The notes: a model not told the origin generated them from the sequence alone. DNA of 64,000 nucleotides from Verrucomicrobiota bacterium (GCA_016935555.1 JAFGQR010000163.1:21963-85962); one strand, 5' to 3'. Shown: positions 1 to 11,181, numbered from the stretch's first letter. Numbers and translations are program-made.

Positions 1-3000
1 CTGCCGGGACCCACTTTCGCCCGGTTCCGGTTCAGCACCCTGGGACACCTGGGACCCGACGGGATCGCGCCCAACGGCGAGGTCGAAGATTATGCGGTCA
101 CGCTGGAACCGGCGGCGAACCTCATGCTGGCGATGGCCGCGCACACGGAGGAGGTCGCCCTGGGCCAGGATCTGGCCTACACGCTGGTCGTGACCAACGC
201 GGGCGCATCGGCGGCTTCGGGCGTCATGTTGAGCAACCGGCTGCCGGCGCACGTGACGTTCGTTTCGGCGGCGATTGGCCAGGGCAGCTGCACGGCGCAA
301 CAGGGGGTGTTGCTTTGCCAGGTCGGCACCCTGGCAGCCGGCCAAAGCACCGCCCTCGACGTCGTCCTCACCCCGCTTCAGGCTGGCCGCTACCCGCACG
401 AGGCGAACGTGGGGGCGGCCGAGCACGACCCCAACCCGGCCGACAACACGCTGACCAACTCGAGCGCCGTCTTCATCCCGGTGGCGCCCCTGGCGAATCC
501 CAACCGGATTGCGCTGCTCGACAACGGCCCGGCCGGCGTGTACCCCTCCACCATCTTCGTGTCCGGTCTTTCCGCGGCGGTTTACAGGGTGACGGTGACG
601 GTGAACAGGCTCACCCATTTGTTCCCGGACGACATCGACATGCTGCTGGTGGGGCCGACGGGCCAGGGCGTCGTGCTGATGTCCGACGCGGGCAGCGGCA
701 ACAGCCTGGACCAGGTCACGATCAGCTTCGACGACCGGGCGGCCCAGGCGATCAGCGACAGCGGGGTCATCGTGCCCGGCACCTACCGGCCCGCCAACCA
801 CGGCGGCACCGGCGACACCTTTCCCGCGCCCGCCCCGGCCCCGCCCTACGGCCCGAGCCTCTCGGCCTTCTACAACACCACGCCCAACGGGGTCTGGTCC
901 TTGTATTGCCTGGATGACGCCCTGGATGACGACGGGGTCATCGAGGGCGGATGGAGCCTGGGCCTCGACTTGATGAATCCGATGACCGACCTGCAGCTTG
1001 CCATGGACGGCCCGCCCGGCGCCGTGCCGATGGGCACCAACCTGCTCTACACGCTTACCGTCGGCAACGCCGGCCCCGCCACCGTCCCCGGCATTGTCCT
1101 CCGCGACCTGTTCCAAGGCCCCGCCCAGGTGCTCGAAGCCACCAGCACCCAGGGCGCCTGCACCCGGATTGATGGGGGAATCGAGTGCGCCATCGGCACG
1201 CTGGCCGGAGGACAATCCGCCACCATCACCGTCCTCGCCGCCCCCGTCGCCACCGGCAGCGTCACCAACACCGCCACCCTCATCGCCGACGTCGCCGACT
1301 CGCAGCCGGCCGACAACACAGCCCGCCGGGTGACCGTGGTGCTGCCCATCACAGACGTGGAGCTGCGCCACTCCGACCTGCCCGAAACCGTGCCCTTCGA
1401 CTGGTCCGGAACCATCACCCTCACCGTCGTCAACCGCGGCCCCAGCCCCGTCACGGGCCTCCACGTGGCAGACACGGTGCCGGCCGGAATCGAACTGGTG
1501 TCGGTCCTGCCCAGCCAGGGCGCCTGCGCGCCCGTGGACGGGGGCATCGACTGCGCCCTGGGCGCACTCGGGGTCGATGGCACGGCGACCGTGGCCCTGG
1601 AGGTGCGCTCGGTGCAGCTGGGCGTGTGGACCAACACGGCGCGGGTGTCCTGCCTGGAGATGGATATCAACCCGGCCAATGACACCGCCGCGGAGGTCGT
1701 CACCGTCGAAAGCCCGCCCATCATCCTCGCCCAGCCGGTGGGACTGACCGTCAACAATGGCGATCCCGCCACCTTCGCCGTGACCGTGATGGGCACCGAG
1801 CCGCTGAGCTGCCAGTGGCGCTTCAACGGCGCCGACCTTCCCGGCGCCACCAGCAACGTCCTCCACCTCCCCCACACCTCCGCCGACCAGGCCGGCGAAT
1901 ACCGCGTCTGGATCACCAACCGCCTCGGCGCCGTCCTCAGCGACCCCGCGCTCCTGCTCGTGCGCGAACCGCCTTCCCTCTCGGTGATCGGCGACCAGAC
2001 CCTGGCCGAAGACGAGCGGCGCACCGTCCCCTTCACCGTTGCCGACTCGGAAACACCCCCCGGCGATCTTGTCGTCACCGCCAGCTCCGCGAACCCCGAG
2101 CTGCTGCCGCCCGCTGGCCTCATTCTCGGCGGCGCGGGCGCGACCCGGACGTTGGACCTGGTGCCGGCAACCAACCGGGCCGGCACCACCACCGTCACCC
2201 TGACGGTCCGCGATGCGGACGGTTTCGAGGCGGCCCACACCTTCGCAGTGACCGTCACCCCCGTCAACGACCTGCCCGCCCTCACCCCGTTCGGCAACCC
2301 GGTGGCGGCCGAAGACGAAACGCTCGTGCTGCCGTTCGGGATTGCCGATGTGGAAACGCCGGCCGGCCAGCTGGGTCTGGCCGCGGTTTGCGCCAACCCG
2401 GCCCTGGTGGCGTCCGAAGGATTGATCCTCGGAGGCGAAGGCGACCGCCGGACCCTGACGGTCGTGCCCGTCGCGAACGCATTTGGCGAGGCCATGATCA
2501 CGGTGACCGTCACCGACGGCGAGGGCGGATCGGCCGGACAGAGCTTCCTGCTGACGCTGACGCCGGTGGACGATCCGCCCACCCTCGATCCCCCCGCCGA
2601 TCTCGTCCTCGACGAGGACGCCCCCGAACAAACGCTTGCGCTGACCGGCATCAGCCCGGGCGCCACCAACGAGAACCAATCCGTCACCTTCGAGGTGGTG
2701 TCGAGCCATCCGGCCCTCATCCCCACGCCCACGATCGCCTACGCCCCCCCCGACACCGCCGGCACCCTGCGGTTCACGCCCCAGCCCGAGCAGTCCGGCA
2801 CCGCCACCCTCACAGTCACCTTGCGCGACAGCGGCAGCCCCGGCCTCGTGACGGCCCGCGCCTTCCAGGTGGTCGTCCGCCCGGTCAACGACCTTCCCGT
2901 CGTCACCGCCCCCGGGCCCGTAACCCTCGAGGAGGACACGGCGACGGGCCCGCTGACAATTCTCGTGGGCGACCTCGAATCGGGGGCGGAGACGCTGGCA

Positions 3001-6000
3001 TTGAGCGGGTATTCCTCGGCGCCCGCCAAGGTGCCCCCGTCGGCGTTTGTGTTTGGCGGCAGCGGCAGCAACCGCACGGTCACCATCACGCCGCTGCCCG
3101 ACGCGGCCGGCCCGGTCACCGTCACCCTCACCGTCACGGACCCCGACGGCGGCCAGGGCACCGCGGCGTTCGAACTGAGCATCACCCCCGTGAACGACCT
3201 GCCCGCGATGACTGCCATCCCGGATCAAACATCGCCCGAGGATGTCCCCGTGGTCATTCCGTTCCATCTTTGGGACGTCGAAACGCCGCCGGAAGACATG
3301 CTCGTGGTGGCCGTGTCGGCGAATCAGAGCCTGATCCCGGTGTCGAACATTGCGTTTGAGGCTTCGGGCAGCAATTGGACGCTGACGCTCACGCCGCAAA
3401 CGAATCTGTTTGGCGAAAGCCGGATCACGATCAGCGCGGTGGATGCCGAGGGCGTGGTGGTGCGCAGCACCTTCATGCTGACGGTCGCCTCGGCCAACGA
3501 CCCGCCCACCCTCGACCCCATCCCCGACCTGGTGCTCACCGAGGACGCTCCCGAGCAGGTCGTGCTCCTGACCGGCATCACCGCCGGGCCCGCGAACGAG
3601 GACCCGGTCGTCACCGTCACCGCGGTCTCGGACCAGCCCGGGATCATTGCGGCACCCGCGGTGGTCCATACGCCGCCGTCCACCACCGCCGAGTTGCGGT
3701 TCACCCCCGTGCCCGACGCCTCCGGCATCGCACGGATCAGCGTCACCGTCGACGACGGCGCGCTGACCGACCGGTATTGCACCCGGATGTTGCGCGTGGC
3801 CGTCGGCGACGTCGACGATCCGCCCACCCTGGCCGGTCCTGCCGCCCAGACGCTCGACGAGGACGAAACCCGCGCGCTGTCCTTCACGATTGCCGATCCG
3901 GACACGCCCCTGGACGAGCTGTGGGTGCAGGCGGTGTCGACCAATCCCAACCTCCTGCCGGCGTCAAGCCTTCTCCTGAGCGGTTCCGGCGCCCAGCGCA
4001 CCGTCACGGTGGCGCCCCTGGCCAACCGGCACGGCTCCGCCACCGTCACCCTGAGCGTCGCCGATGACGGCGGCACCAACACCGCCACGTTCGACGTCGT
4101 CGTGCGGCCTGTCAACGACCCGCCCACGCTGGCGCCGCTGCCGGACCTCGTCCTGCCCGAGGATGCCGGGCCTCAGACGGTCGCGCTCACGGGCATCTCC
4201 AGCGGCGCCGACAATGAGCCCGAACCGGTCACCCTCACGGTGACGACGAGCGATCCCGGCGTGATACCGCAACCGGTGTTGACCTACCACAGCCCCGATG
4301 CCACCGGCACGCTCGCGTTCGAGGCGCCCCCCGAGAAGAGCGGCACGTCCACGCTCACCGTGACCGCGGACGACGGCCAGGGCGCCCAAACCCGGTGCGC
4401 CTTCACCGTCGCGGTCCAGTCCGTCAACGACCTGCCTGTGCTGTCGGCCATCGGCGACCAGTGGATCCAGGAAAACACCAGCACCGGCCCCCTCCCCTTC
4501 ACGATTGGCGACCTCGAATCTCCCGCACCCACCCTCGCCGTCACCGCCCGCGCCTCCAACCCCGCCCTGGTGCCCAATGCGAATCTTGTCTTCGACGGCT
4601 CCGGCAGCAATCGGACCCTGACCGTGACGCCGCTGCCCGGGCGCAGCGGGGCCGCGGCGATCGACCTCACGGTGATCGATGCGGACCAGGGCGCAACCGG
4701 GATCACCTTCCTCCTCTTCGTGGCCGGCATCGAGTCCATTCCCGTCATCGCCGGCGTCCCGGAACTGGCCATCGCCGAAGACGCCTCGACGGAGGTCCCC
4801 GTGGTGGTGGGGGACGACGAAACTCCCGCGGCGGAACTGACCGTCAGCGGGGTGTGCTCGGACGCGGCGCTGGTGCCGCCGGGCGGCCTGGTGTTTGGGG
4901 GGAGCGGGTCCAACCGCGTGCTGACGTTCACGCCGGCGCGGGACGCGTTTGGCAGCGGCACCCTCACGCTGTTCGTGGTCGACGCCCGGGGCAACGTGGC
5001 CCGCCAGGATGTCCCGCTCACCGTCACCTCCGTCAATGACGCGCCAACCCTCGACCCGATCGCCCCGCTGGAAGTCGAGCCGGACGCGCCGCCACGGGTT
5101 CTGCGGCTGACCGGCATCGGAGCCGGCGCCCCCAACGAATCCCAGCCCCTCACCGTCACAGCCGTCTCGAGTCACCCAGCCGTGGTGCCCGACCCCGTCG
5201 TCACTTATGCCTCCCCCGCCAGCCTCGGGCTGCTGACGATCGCGCCGGCCGCCGGCGCCACCGGCACCGCGGTCGTCACTGTCACCGTGAACGACGGCGC
5301 CCCCGAACACGCCGCGACGTCGCAAACGTTCCCCGTGACCGTGCACCCCGTCAACCAGCCCCCCACCCTCGAGCCCGTCGCCGACCGCCTCACCCTTCAA
5401 AACGCCCCCATCACCGTTCCCTTCGTCATCGGCGACGCCGAAACCCCCGCTGCCAGCCTCGTGGTCAGCGGCGCATCGTCGGACCCGCAGGTGCTGCCCG
5501 ACGCGAACTTCCAGTTTGACGGTGCGGGATACAACCGCACGGTCACGCTCACGCCGGCACCCGGTCAGGCGGGCTTCAGCACGGTGTCTCTCACCGTCAC
5601 CGACGAGGCGGGCGGCACCGCCACCGCGTCGTTCCTGTTGCGGGTCGACCCGTGGAACACCCCGCCCGTCCTCTCCACGATCGCCGACCAGGTCACCGAT
5701 GAGAACACGCCGGTGACGGTCGGCTTCACCGTGAGCGACCGCGACACGCCGGCGGCGAGCCTGCTGCTGGCCAGCGATGTCTCCGACCCGCTGCTGGTGC
5801 CCGCGACCGGGCGGGTGCTGGGCGGCAGCGGCACCAACCGCACGCTGACGCTCATCCCGACCCCGCACCGGGCCGGTTCAACCACGATCACGCTGGACGC
5901 CTACGACGAGCAGGGCTGGTCCAGCCAGGCGGTTTTTGTCCTCACCGTCAACGGCACCAACGACCCGCCTGCCATTGCGCCCCTGCCCGATGTCACCCTC

Positions 6001-9000
6001 CCGGCGAACGGGTCCGTCGCCTTGCCGTTCGCCGTCGCCGACCTGGAGACCCCGGCGGAAGATCTCGGGCTCGCGTGCGCGTCGACGGCGGCATCCCTGT
6101 TGCCGGCAAGTGGGATCATCTTTGGCGGCAGCGGCGCCGCCCGCACCGTCACCCTCACGCCGCTGCCCGGGCAGACCGGCACTGCGGTGGTCACCCTGAC
6201 CGTGGCGGACGCCGGCAGCCTGGTGTCGTCGACCACCTTCACCGTCACCGTCGAACCCGCCGGCACGCCGCCCCGCATCACGGCGCATCCTGAAAGCCAG
6301 ACGAACGCCATCGGCGCCGACGTGATGCTGACGGTCCGGGCTGTGGGCACCCCGCCGTTGCGTTATCAGTGGAAACACAACGGCATCCCCGTGCCCGGCG
6401 CCACGGAATCGATGCTGGTGTTGTCCAACGCGCAGCCTGCGGATGCGGGCCTGTATGGCGTCCGGGTTTCGGACGTCTTTGGTGCCGTGGCCAGCGAGAC
6501 CGCGCAACTCACCCTGCTGGAGCCGCCTCTGCCCGGCCAGGCGCCCACGATTCTCCGCCAGCCGGCATCACTGACGTTGCCTGCGGGCGAGAGTGCGCGG
6601 TTTGTGGTGATCGCTGCCGGGACCGCGCCGCTGTTCTACCAGTGGCAGCGCAATGGCGCCGACCTTGGCGGCGCGACGAGCGCCAGCCTCGTGCTGACGA
6701 ACCTCCAAGGCGCAGACCAGGGCACCTATGCGGTGCGCGTTCATAATGCCCACGGCTCGATCCTCAGCACCGCCGCCGACCTCGTCGTCACCGGCGCTTA
6801 TCCCGCCTCCAACACCGCCCTCGTCCCGCCCGGTGCCGTCTGGAAATATCGGGACACGGGCATCGACCTCGGCACGGCATGGCGGGAGCCTGCCTACGAC
6901 GACAGCGCGTGGGCCTCCGGGGCGGCCCAATTCGGTTACGGCGAGGGCGACGAGGACACGGTGGTCAGCTACGGGTCCGATGCCAACAACAAATACGTCA
7001 CCACCTATTTCCGCCACGCGTTTGTGGTCGAAGACCCGTCGGTGTTTGTGCGGCTCCAGGTCGCCCTGCTGTGCGACGACGGGGCGGCGCTTTACCTCAA
7101 TGGCACCGAGATCGTGCGCAGCAACCTGCCCGCCGGCCCCCTCGCCTATGCCACGCGCCCTGTGACCGCCATCACCGGCACCGCCGAAATCGCCTATGCC
7201 ACCAACGTGCTGGACGCCTCCCTGCTGCTGCCGGGCACCAACCTCCTGGCCGCCGAAATTCACCAGATCACTGCCGCCGACGCCGACCTGAGCTTCGACG
7301 GCGCCCTGGTCGCCGTGCCGTTCGGTCACGAACCTCCCGTGCTCGGCGCCTTCGCCAGCCAGACCATGCTTGAAGACGGCGTCCTGGCGTTGCCGGTGAC
7401 GGTCGACGATCCGGACACCGAGGTGTTTCTGGTCACGCTGGCCGGCACCTCGAGCAACCCGGCGCTGATCTCCGCCACCAATTGCTTGTTCGAGGGCACC
7501 GGCATCCATCGCACCCTCCGCCTCGTCCCCGCCCCCAACGCCTTCGGCACCGCCCAGGTGAGCGTCACCGCCAGCGACGGCACCGCCACCGCCACCACGA
7601 CGTTCAGCCTCACCGTGCAACCCGTCAACGACCTGCCCACCCTCCACCCCATCCCCGACCTCGCCTTGGCGGACAGCGCCGGCAGCTACACCGTCAACCT
7701 CACCGGCATCAGCACCGGCGCGACGAACGAAACCCAGACGCTGAGCCTGACAGTCGTTTCCGGCAACCCCACCGTCGCCGAAATGAAAGACCTGAGCTAT
7801 CTCAGCCCGGCGACCACCGGGGAGTTCGCCATCGATCCGCGGAGAAACAAATCCGGTGTGGTGCCATTCACTGTGACCATCACCGAAGCCAGTCCCACCA
7901 CCAACCACGTGACGACACAGACCTTCAATGTGTATGTTCGGGACCAGGCCAACACGGTGCCCACCCTGACTGCCCTCGCCGATCAAACCCTCGCCGAAGA
8001 TACCGCCACGGCCGCGCTGGCGTTCAGCGTCGACGACGCCCAAACCGCCGCCACCGCGCTGACCGTCACCGCCCGATCCTCAAACCCCAGCTTGGTGCCC
8101 CCCGCCGGGCTGGTTCTGGGCGGCACCGCTGCCGCCCGAACCCTGACGGTCACGCCCGCGCCCAACCAGTCGGGCACCGCGGTGATCACGGTGCAGGTGG
8201 TGGACGATGCGTTTGGCATGGCGCAGACCGAGTTTACGTTGACCGTGGCTCCCGTGAACGACCCGCCCGCCATCTCCGATCTGCCCGACCAGTCGGTGTC
8301 CGCAGGCCAACCCACCGCCCTGCTGCCCTTCGTCGTCGGCGACCCCGACACCCCAGCCCACACCCTCACCGTCACCGTCGCCTCCTCGAATCCCACGCTG
8401 CTGCCCCCCGCCCGCATCGAACTCGGCGGCACCGGCAGCAACCGCGTCGTGCGTCTCTGGCCGGTTCCGTCCGAGACCGGTTCCGCCACGGTCACCGTGT
8501 CGGTGAGCGACGGCGTGTCGAGTGCCAGCGACACGTGTGTGCTGACGGTGACGCCGTTCCCGGACCCGCCCGCCATTTCCAGCGTGGACAATCAAACCGT
8601 GCCGGAGGACACGGCCACGGCGGCCATTCCGCTGGTGGTGGGCGACGAACGCACCCCGGCCGCCGACCTGGCGTTGACCGTGCAAACCTCGGACGCCAGC
8701 CTGCTCCCGCTCGCCAATGTCCTGCTGCAGGGCAGTGGCTCGAATCGCACGCTGACGCTCACGCCGGCGCCCGACGCCTTCGGCAACGTGCGGGTCACCC
8801 TCACGGTCACCGACGAGGACCTCATGCCCGCCTCCACCAGTTTTCTGCTCACGGTCCAGCCCGTCAACGACCCGCCCACGCTCGATGCCCTGGCGGACCT
8901 GACCCTCGATGTCGACTCCGGTGCGCACGCAGTGCCGCTGACGGGGATCGGCTGCGGCAGCGCGCTGGAGACGCAGGTGGTGAGTGTCACCGCCACGTCC

Positions 9001-11181
9001 AGCCACACCGGCCTGCTGCCGCATCCGGACGTGAGCTACGCGCCGGGCGCGACGATCGGCAGCCTCGTGCTCCGCCCGCTGCCCGGCGCCTCGGGAACCG
9101 TCACCGTCACCGTGAGCGTCAGCGACGGCCAGGCCCACGCGGGCGCTGTCTCCCGCGAGTTCACCGTCACGTTCACCGAACTGATCGCCCTGTCCGCCAT
9201 CGCCGACGTCTCGCTTGACGAAGACGCCACGCTCGACGTGCCGTTCACCGTCAGTGTCGTCTCCGGCGACCCCGGCGCAGTGACTGTGGTCGCCGTCTCG
9301 GCCCATCCGTCGTTGCTGTCCGGGACGGGTCTGGGGATTCGCGGGGTTGGCGGGGACCGCATCCTGGCGCTGGCGCCCGCGCCGGACCAGTATGGGTATA
9401 CGGAGGTCACCCTCACGGCCACGGATGCGCAGGGGGCCTCCGCCAGCCGCACGTTCACCGTGGTGGTCCGCTCGGTCAACGATATGCCCACCATCGATCC
9501 GATAGCGCCGCTCGACCTCACCGACACGTCCGGTCCGCAGCGGGTGCCGCTGACAGGCATCAGCGCCGGTGCAGGCAACGAGCACCAGTACCTGGTCGTC
9601 CGCGCCGCCTCCAGCGACCCGGCAGTGGTCCCGGCGCCTGCCGTCGCCTACACCAGCCCGGACAGCACCGGCAGCCTCACGCTCGCCCCCATGCCCAACG
9701 CCTCCGGGACCGCCCTGATCACCGTCACCGTCACCGATCTCCAATCCCAAAACGCCGTCACCACCACCGCCTTCCCGGTCACCGTGACCGCGCAAAACGA
9801 GCCGCCCGTGATTTCCACCATCGCCGCGCAAACCACCACGCCGGGCACTCCCGTCACGGTTGGGTTCATCGTGGTCGACGCTGAAACGGCCGCCTCGGCG
9901 CTGGAGGTGACGGCGGTGTCGTCGGACACCGCGCTGGTGCCTGCGACCAACCTGGTAATGACGGGCATCGACAACCAATGGTTGTTGACCATCGTGCCGG
10001 CCCCGCTGCAGACCGGCACCGTCACCCTCACCCTGTCGGCCCGGGATCCGGAGGGCGCCGTCGGCAGCCAGAGCTTCCCCCTCACCATCGGCCTGCCCAA
10101 TCAACCGCCGTCCGTGACATCCCTGCCGGACCAGACGACCATTGAAGCCACGCCTCTCGAAGGACTGGACGTGCAAGTGGCCGACGCCGAAACCGCCGCC
10201 GACGCCCTCCTGCTGGTGGGCCATTCGTCCAATCCTTCCATCGTGCCGGACGCCAATATCGTCGTCGAAGGCAGCGGCAACCATCGCACCGTCCGCATCC
10301 TGCCCGCCCCCGACGGCGAAGGCACCGCATGGATCACCCTGACCGTCACCGACGACGGCGGAGGTGCCGCCAGCACGGGGTTCCTCCTCCGCGTGACGCC
10401 CGTGAACGATCGCCCCACGCTGCAGCCGCCGGGGAACCAGACCATGCCCGAAGACGGTTCTTTGACGGTGTCGTTCGAGGTGGGCGACGCCGAAACCGAG
10501 CCTGGCATGTTGCTGGTCACGGTGGCGTCATCGAACCCGGCATTGCTGCCGGCCACGGCGGCGGTGCTGGGCGGCAACGAGGCGCAGCGCACCGTGACGC
10601 TCACGCCCCTGCCCGACGCTCATGGCGAGACGACCGTCACGCTGACCGTGCACGACGGCCACGGGGCGAGCCGCCAGGCTGCGTTCTTGCTGGAGGTCGC
10701 CGGCATCCCCGATCCGCCCGTCATCCTCGAACAACCGCAGGACCAAGCCACCACGCTGGGCGGGACGGCGACGTTTGAGGTCAACGCGCTTGGGATTTCC
10801 CTGCGCTACCAGTGGCAGCACGACCAAGCCGATCTTCCTGGCGAAACCAATGCCACGCTCAGGCTGGACGACGTCCAGCTCGCAGACGCCGGCCTCTACC
10901 GGGTGATCGTCACCGGAGTCGACGGCTCGGTGGCGAGCGCCGAGGCTCGGTTGCAGCTGCTGGTGCGGCCCGAGGTCGTCAGCATGCGCCACGCCGACGG
11001 CTCGACCGAGATCGTCTTCACCACGGTTGCCGGCTGGACCTACGCCGTCGAATACAGTCCGTCCCTGGCTGACGCCGTCTGGCGCGAAGTCACCCGGGTC
11101 GTGGCCGACGGCGGAACCATGAGCGTCATCGACTCCGACGCCTCCGACACCACCCGCTTCTACCGCATCCGCATCCCGTGA
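1..11181 (+). CDS. Giant secreted/surface repeat protein, 5'-truncated by the window edge (GEVED-like motif, DUF11-like, proprotein-convertase P-like, Ig-like and many cadherin-like repeats)
   Basis: Listed ORF starts at 124, but the same frame is open back to base 1 (LPGPTFARFRFSTLGHLGPDGIAPNGEVEDYAVTLEP...), so ATG 124 is internal. Many repeats ending in TVxPVNDxP; Ig-like YQWxxNGxxLPGAT...DAGxYxV segments; C-terminus ...TRFYRIRIP. Confidence 0.9.
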   Translation: MPGPTFARFRFSTLGHLGPDGIAPNGEVEDYAVTLEPAANLMLAMAAHTEEVALGQDLAYTLVVTNAGASAASGVMLSNRLPAHVTFVSAAIGQGSCTAQQGVLLCQVGTLAAGQSTALDVVLTPLQAGRYPHEANVGAAEHDPNPADNTLTNSSAVFIPVAPLANPNRIALLDNGPAGVYPSTIFVSGLSAAVYRVTVTVNRLTHLFPDDIDMLLVGPTGQGVVLMSDAGSGNSLDQVTISFDDRAAQAISDSGVIVPGTYRPANHGGTGDTFPAPAPAPPYGPSLSAFYNTTPNGVWSLYCLDDALDDDGVIEGGWSLGLDLMNPMTDLQLAMDGPPGAVPMGTNLLYTLTVGNAGPATVPGIVLRDLFQGPAQVLEATSTQGACTRIDGGIECAIGTLAGGQSATITVLAAPVATGSVTNTATLIADVADSQPADNTARRVTVVLPITDVELRHSDLPETVPFDWSGTITLTVVNRGPSPVTGLHVADTVPAGIELVSVLPSQGACAPVDGGIDCALGALGVDGTATVALEVRSVQLGVWTNTARVSCLEMDINPANDTAAEVVTVESPPIILAQPVGLTVNNGDPATFAVTVMGTEPLSCQWRFNGADLPGATSNVLHLPHTSADQAGEYRVWITNRLGAVLSDPALLLVREPPSLSVIGDQTLAEDERRTVPFTVADSETPPGDLVVTASSANPELLPPAGLILGGAGATRTLDLVPATNRAGTTTVTLTVRDADGFEAAHTFAVTVTPVNDLPALTPFGNPVAAEDETLVLPFGIADVETPAGQLGLAAVCANPALVASEGLILGGEGDRRTLTVVPVANAFGEAMITVTVTDGEGGSAGQSFLLTLTPVDDPPTLDPPADLVLDEDAPEQTLALTGISPGATNENQSVTFEVVSSHPALIPTPTIAYAPPDTAGTLRFTPQPEQSGTATLTVTLRDSGSPGLVTARAFQVVVRPVNDLPVVTAPGPVTLEEDTATGPLTILVGDLESGAETLALSGYSSAPAKVPPSAFVFGGSGSNRTVTITPLPDAAGPVTVTLTVTDPDGGQGTAAFELSITPVNDLPAMTAIPDQTSPEDVPVVIPFHLWDVETPPEDMLVVAVSANQSLIPVSNIAFEASGSNWTLTLTPQTNLFGESRITISAVDAEGVVVRSTFMLTVASANDPPTLDPIPDLVLTEDAPEQVVLLTGITAGPANEDPVVTVTAVSDQPGIIAAPAVVHTPPSTTAELRFTPVPDASGIARISVTVDDGALTDRYCTRMLRVAVGDVDDPPTLAGPAAQTLDEDETRALSFTIADPDTPLDELWVQAVSTNPNLLPASSLLLSGSGAQRTVTVAPLANRHGSATVTLSVADDGGTNTATFDVVVRPVNDPPTLAPLPDLVLPEDAGPQTVALTGISSGADNEPEPVTLTVTTSDPGVIPQPVLTYHSPDATGTLAFEAPPEKSGTSTLTVTADDGQGAQTRCAFTVAVQSVNDLPVLSAIGDQWIQENTSTGPLPFTIGDLESPAPTLAVTARASNPALVPNANLVFDGSGSNRTLTVTPLPGRSGAAAIDLTVIDADQGATGITFLLFVAGIESIPVIAGVPELAIAEDASTEVPVVVGDDETPAAELTVSGVCSDAALVPPGGLVFGGSGSNRVLTFTPARDAFGSGTLTLFVVDARGNVARQDVPLTVTSVNDAPTLDPIAPLEVEPDAPPRVLRLTGIGAGAPNESQPLTVTAVSSHPAVVPDPVVTYASPASLGLLTIAPAAGATGTAVVTVTVNDGAPEHAATSQTFPVTVHPVNQPPTLEPVADRLTLQNAPITVPFVIGDAETPAASLVVSGASSDPQVLPDANFQFDGAGYNRTVTLTPAPGQAGFSTVSLTVTDEAGGTATASFLLRVDPWNTPPVLSTIADQVTDENTPVTVGFTVSDRDTPAASLLLASDVSDPLLVPATGRVLGGSGTNRTLTLIPTPHRAGSTTITLDAYDEQGWSSQAVFVLTVNGTNDPPAIAPLPDVTLPANGSVALPFAVADLETPAEDLGLACASTAASLLPASGIIFGGSGAARTVTLTPLPGQTGTAVVTLTVADAGSLVSSTTFTVTVEPAGTPPRITAHPESQTNAIGADVMLTVRAVGTPPLRYQWKHNGIPVPGATESMLVLSNAQPADAGLYGVRVSDVFGAVASETAQLTLLEPPLPGQAPTILRQPASLTLPAGESARFVVIAAGTAPLFYQWQRNGADLGGATSASLVLTNLQGADQGTYAVRVHNAHGSILSTAADLVVTGAYPASNTALVPPGAVWKYRDTGIDLGTAWREPAYDDSAWASGAAQFGYGEGDEDTVVSYGSDANNKYVTTYFRHAFVVEDPSVFVRLQVALLCDDGAALYLNGTEIVRSNLPAGPLAYATRPVTAITGTAEIAYATNVLDASLLLPGTNLLAAEIHQITAADADLSFDGALVAVPFGHEPPVLGAFASQTMLEDGVLALPVTVDDPDTEVFLVTLAGTSSNPALISATNCLFEGTGIHRTLRLVPAPNAFGTAQVSVTASDGTATATTTFSLTVQPVNDLPTLHPIPDLALADSAGSYTVNLTGISTGATNETQTLSLTVVSGNPTVAEMKDLSYLSPATTGEFAIDPRRNKSGVVPFTVTITEASPTTNHVTTQTFNVYVRDQANTVPTLTALADQTLAEDTATAALAFSVDDAQTAATALTVTARSSNPSLVPPAGLVLGGTAAARTLTVTPAPNQSGTAVITVQVVDDAFGMAQTEFTLTVAPVNDPPAISDLPDQSVSAGQPTALLPFVVGDPDTPAHTLTVTVASSNPTLLPPARIELGGTGSNRVVRLWPVPSETGSATVTVSVSDGVSSASDTCVLTVTPFPDPPAISSVDNQTVPEDTATAAIPLVVGDERTPAADLALTVQTSDASLLPLANVLLQGSGSNRTLTLTPAPDAFGNVRVTLTVTDEDLMPASTSFLLTVQPVNDPPTLDALADLTLDVDSGAHAVPLTGIGCGSALETQVVSVTATSSHTGLLPHPDVSYAPGATIGSLVLRPLPGASGTVTVTVSVSDGQAHAGAVSREFTVTFTELIALSAIADVSLDEDATLDVPFTVSVVSGDPGAVTVVAVSAHPSLLSGTGLGIRGVGGDRILALAPAPDQYGYTEVTLTATDAQGASASRTFTVVVRSVNDMPTIDPIAPLDLTDTSGPQRVPLTGISAGAGNEHQYLVVRAASSDPAVVPAPAVAYTSPDSTGSLTLAPMPNASGTALITVTVTDLQSQNAVTTTAFPVTVTAQNEPPVISTIAAQTTTPGTPVTVGFIVVDAETAASALEVTAVSSDTALVPATNLVMTGIDNQWLLTIVPAPLQTGTVTLTLSARDPEGAVGSQSFPLTIGLPNQPPSVTSLPDQTTIEATPLEGLDVQVADAETAADALLLVGHSSNPSIVPDANIVVEGSGNHRTVRILPAPDGEGTAWITLTVTDDGGGAASTGFLLRVTPVNDRPTLQPPGNQTMPEDGSLTVSFEVGDAETEPGMLLVTVASSNPALLPATAAVLGGNEAQRTVTLTPLPDAHGETTVTLTVHDGHGASRQAAFLLEVAGIPDPPVILEQPQDQATTLGGTATFEVNALGISLRYQWQHDQADLPGETNATLRLDDVQLADAGLYRVIVTGVDGSVASAEARLQLLVRPEVVSMRHADGSTEIVFTTVAGWTYAVEYSPSLADAVWREVTRVVADGGTMSVIDSDASDTTRFYRIRIP

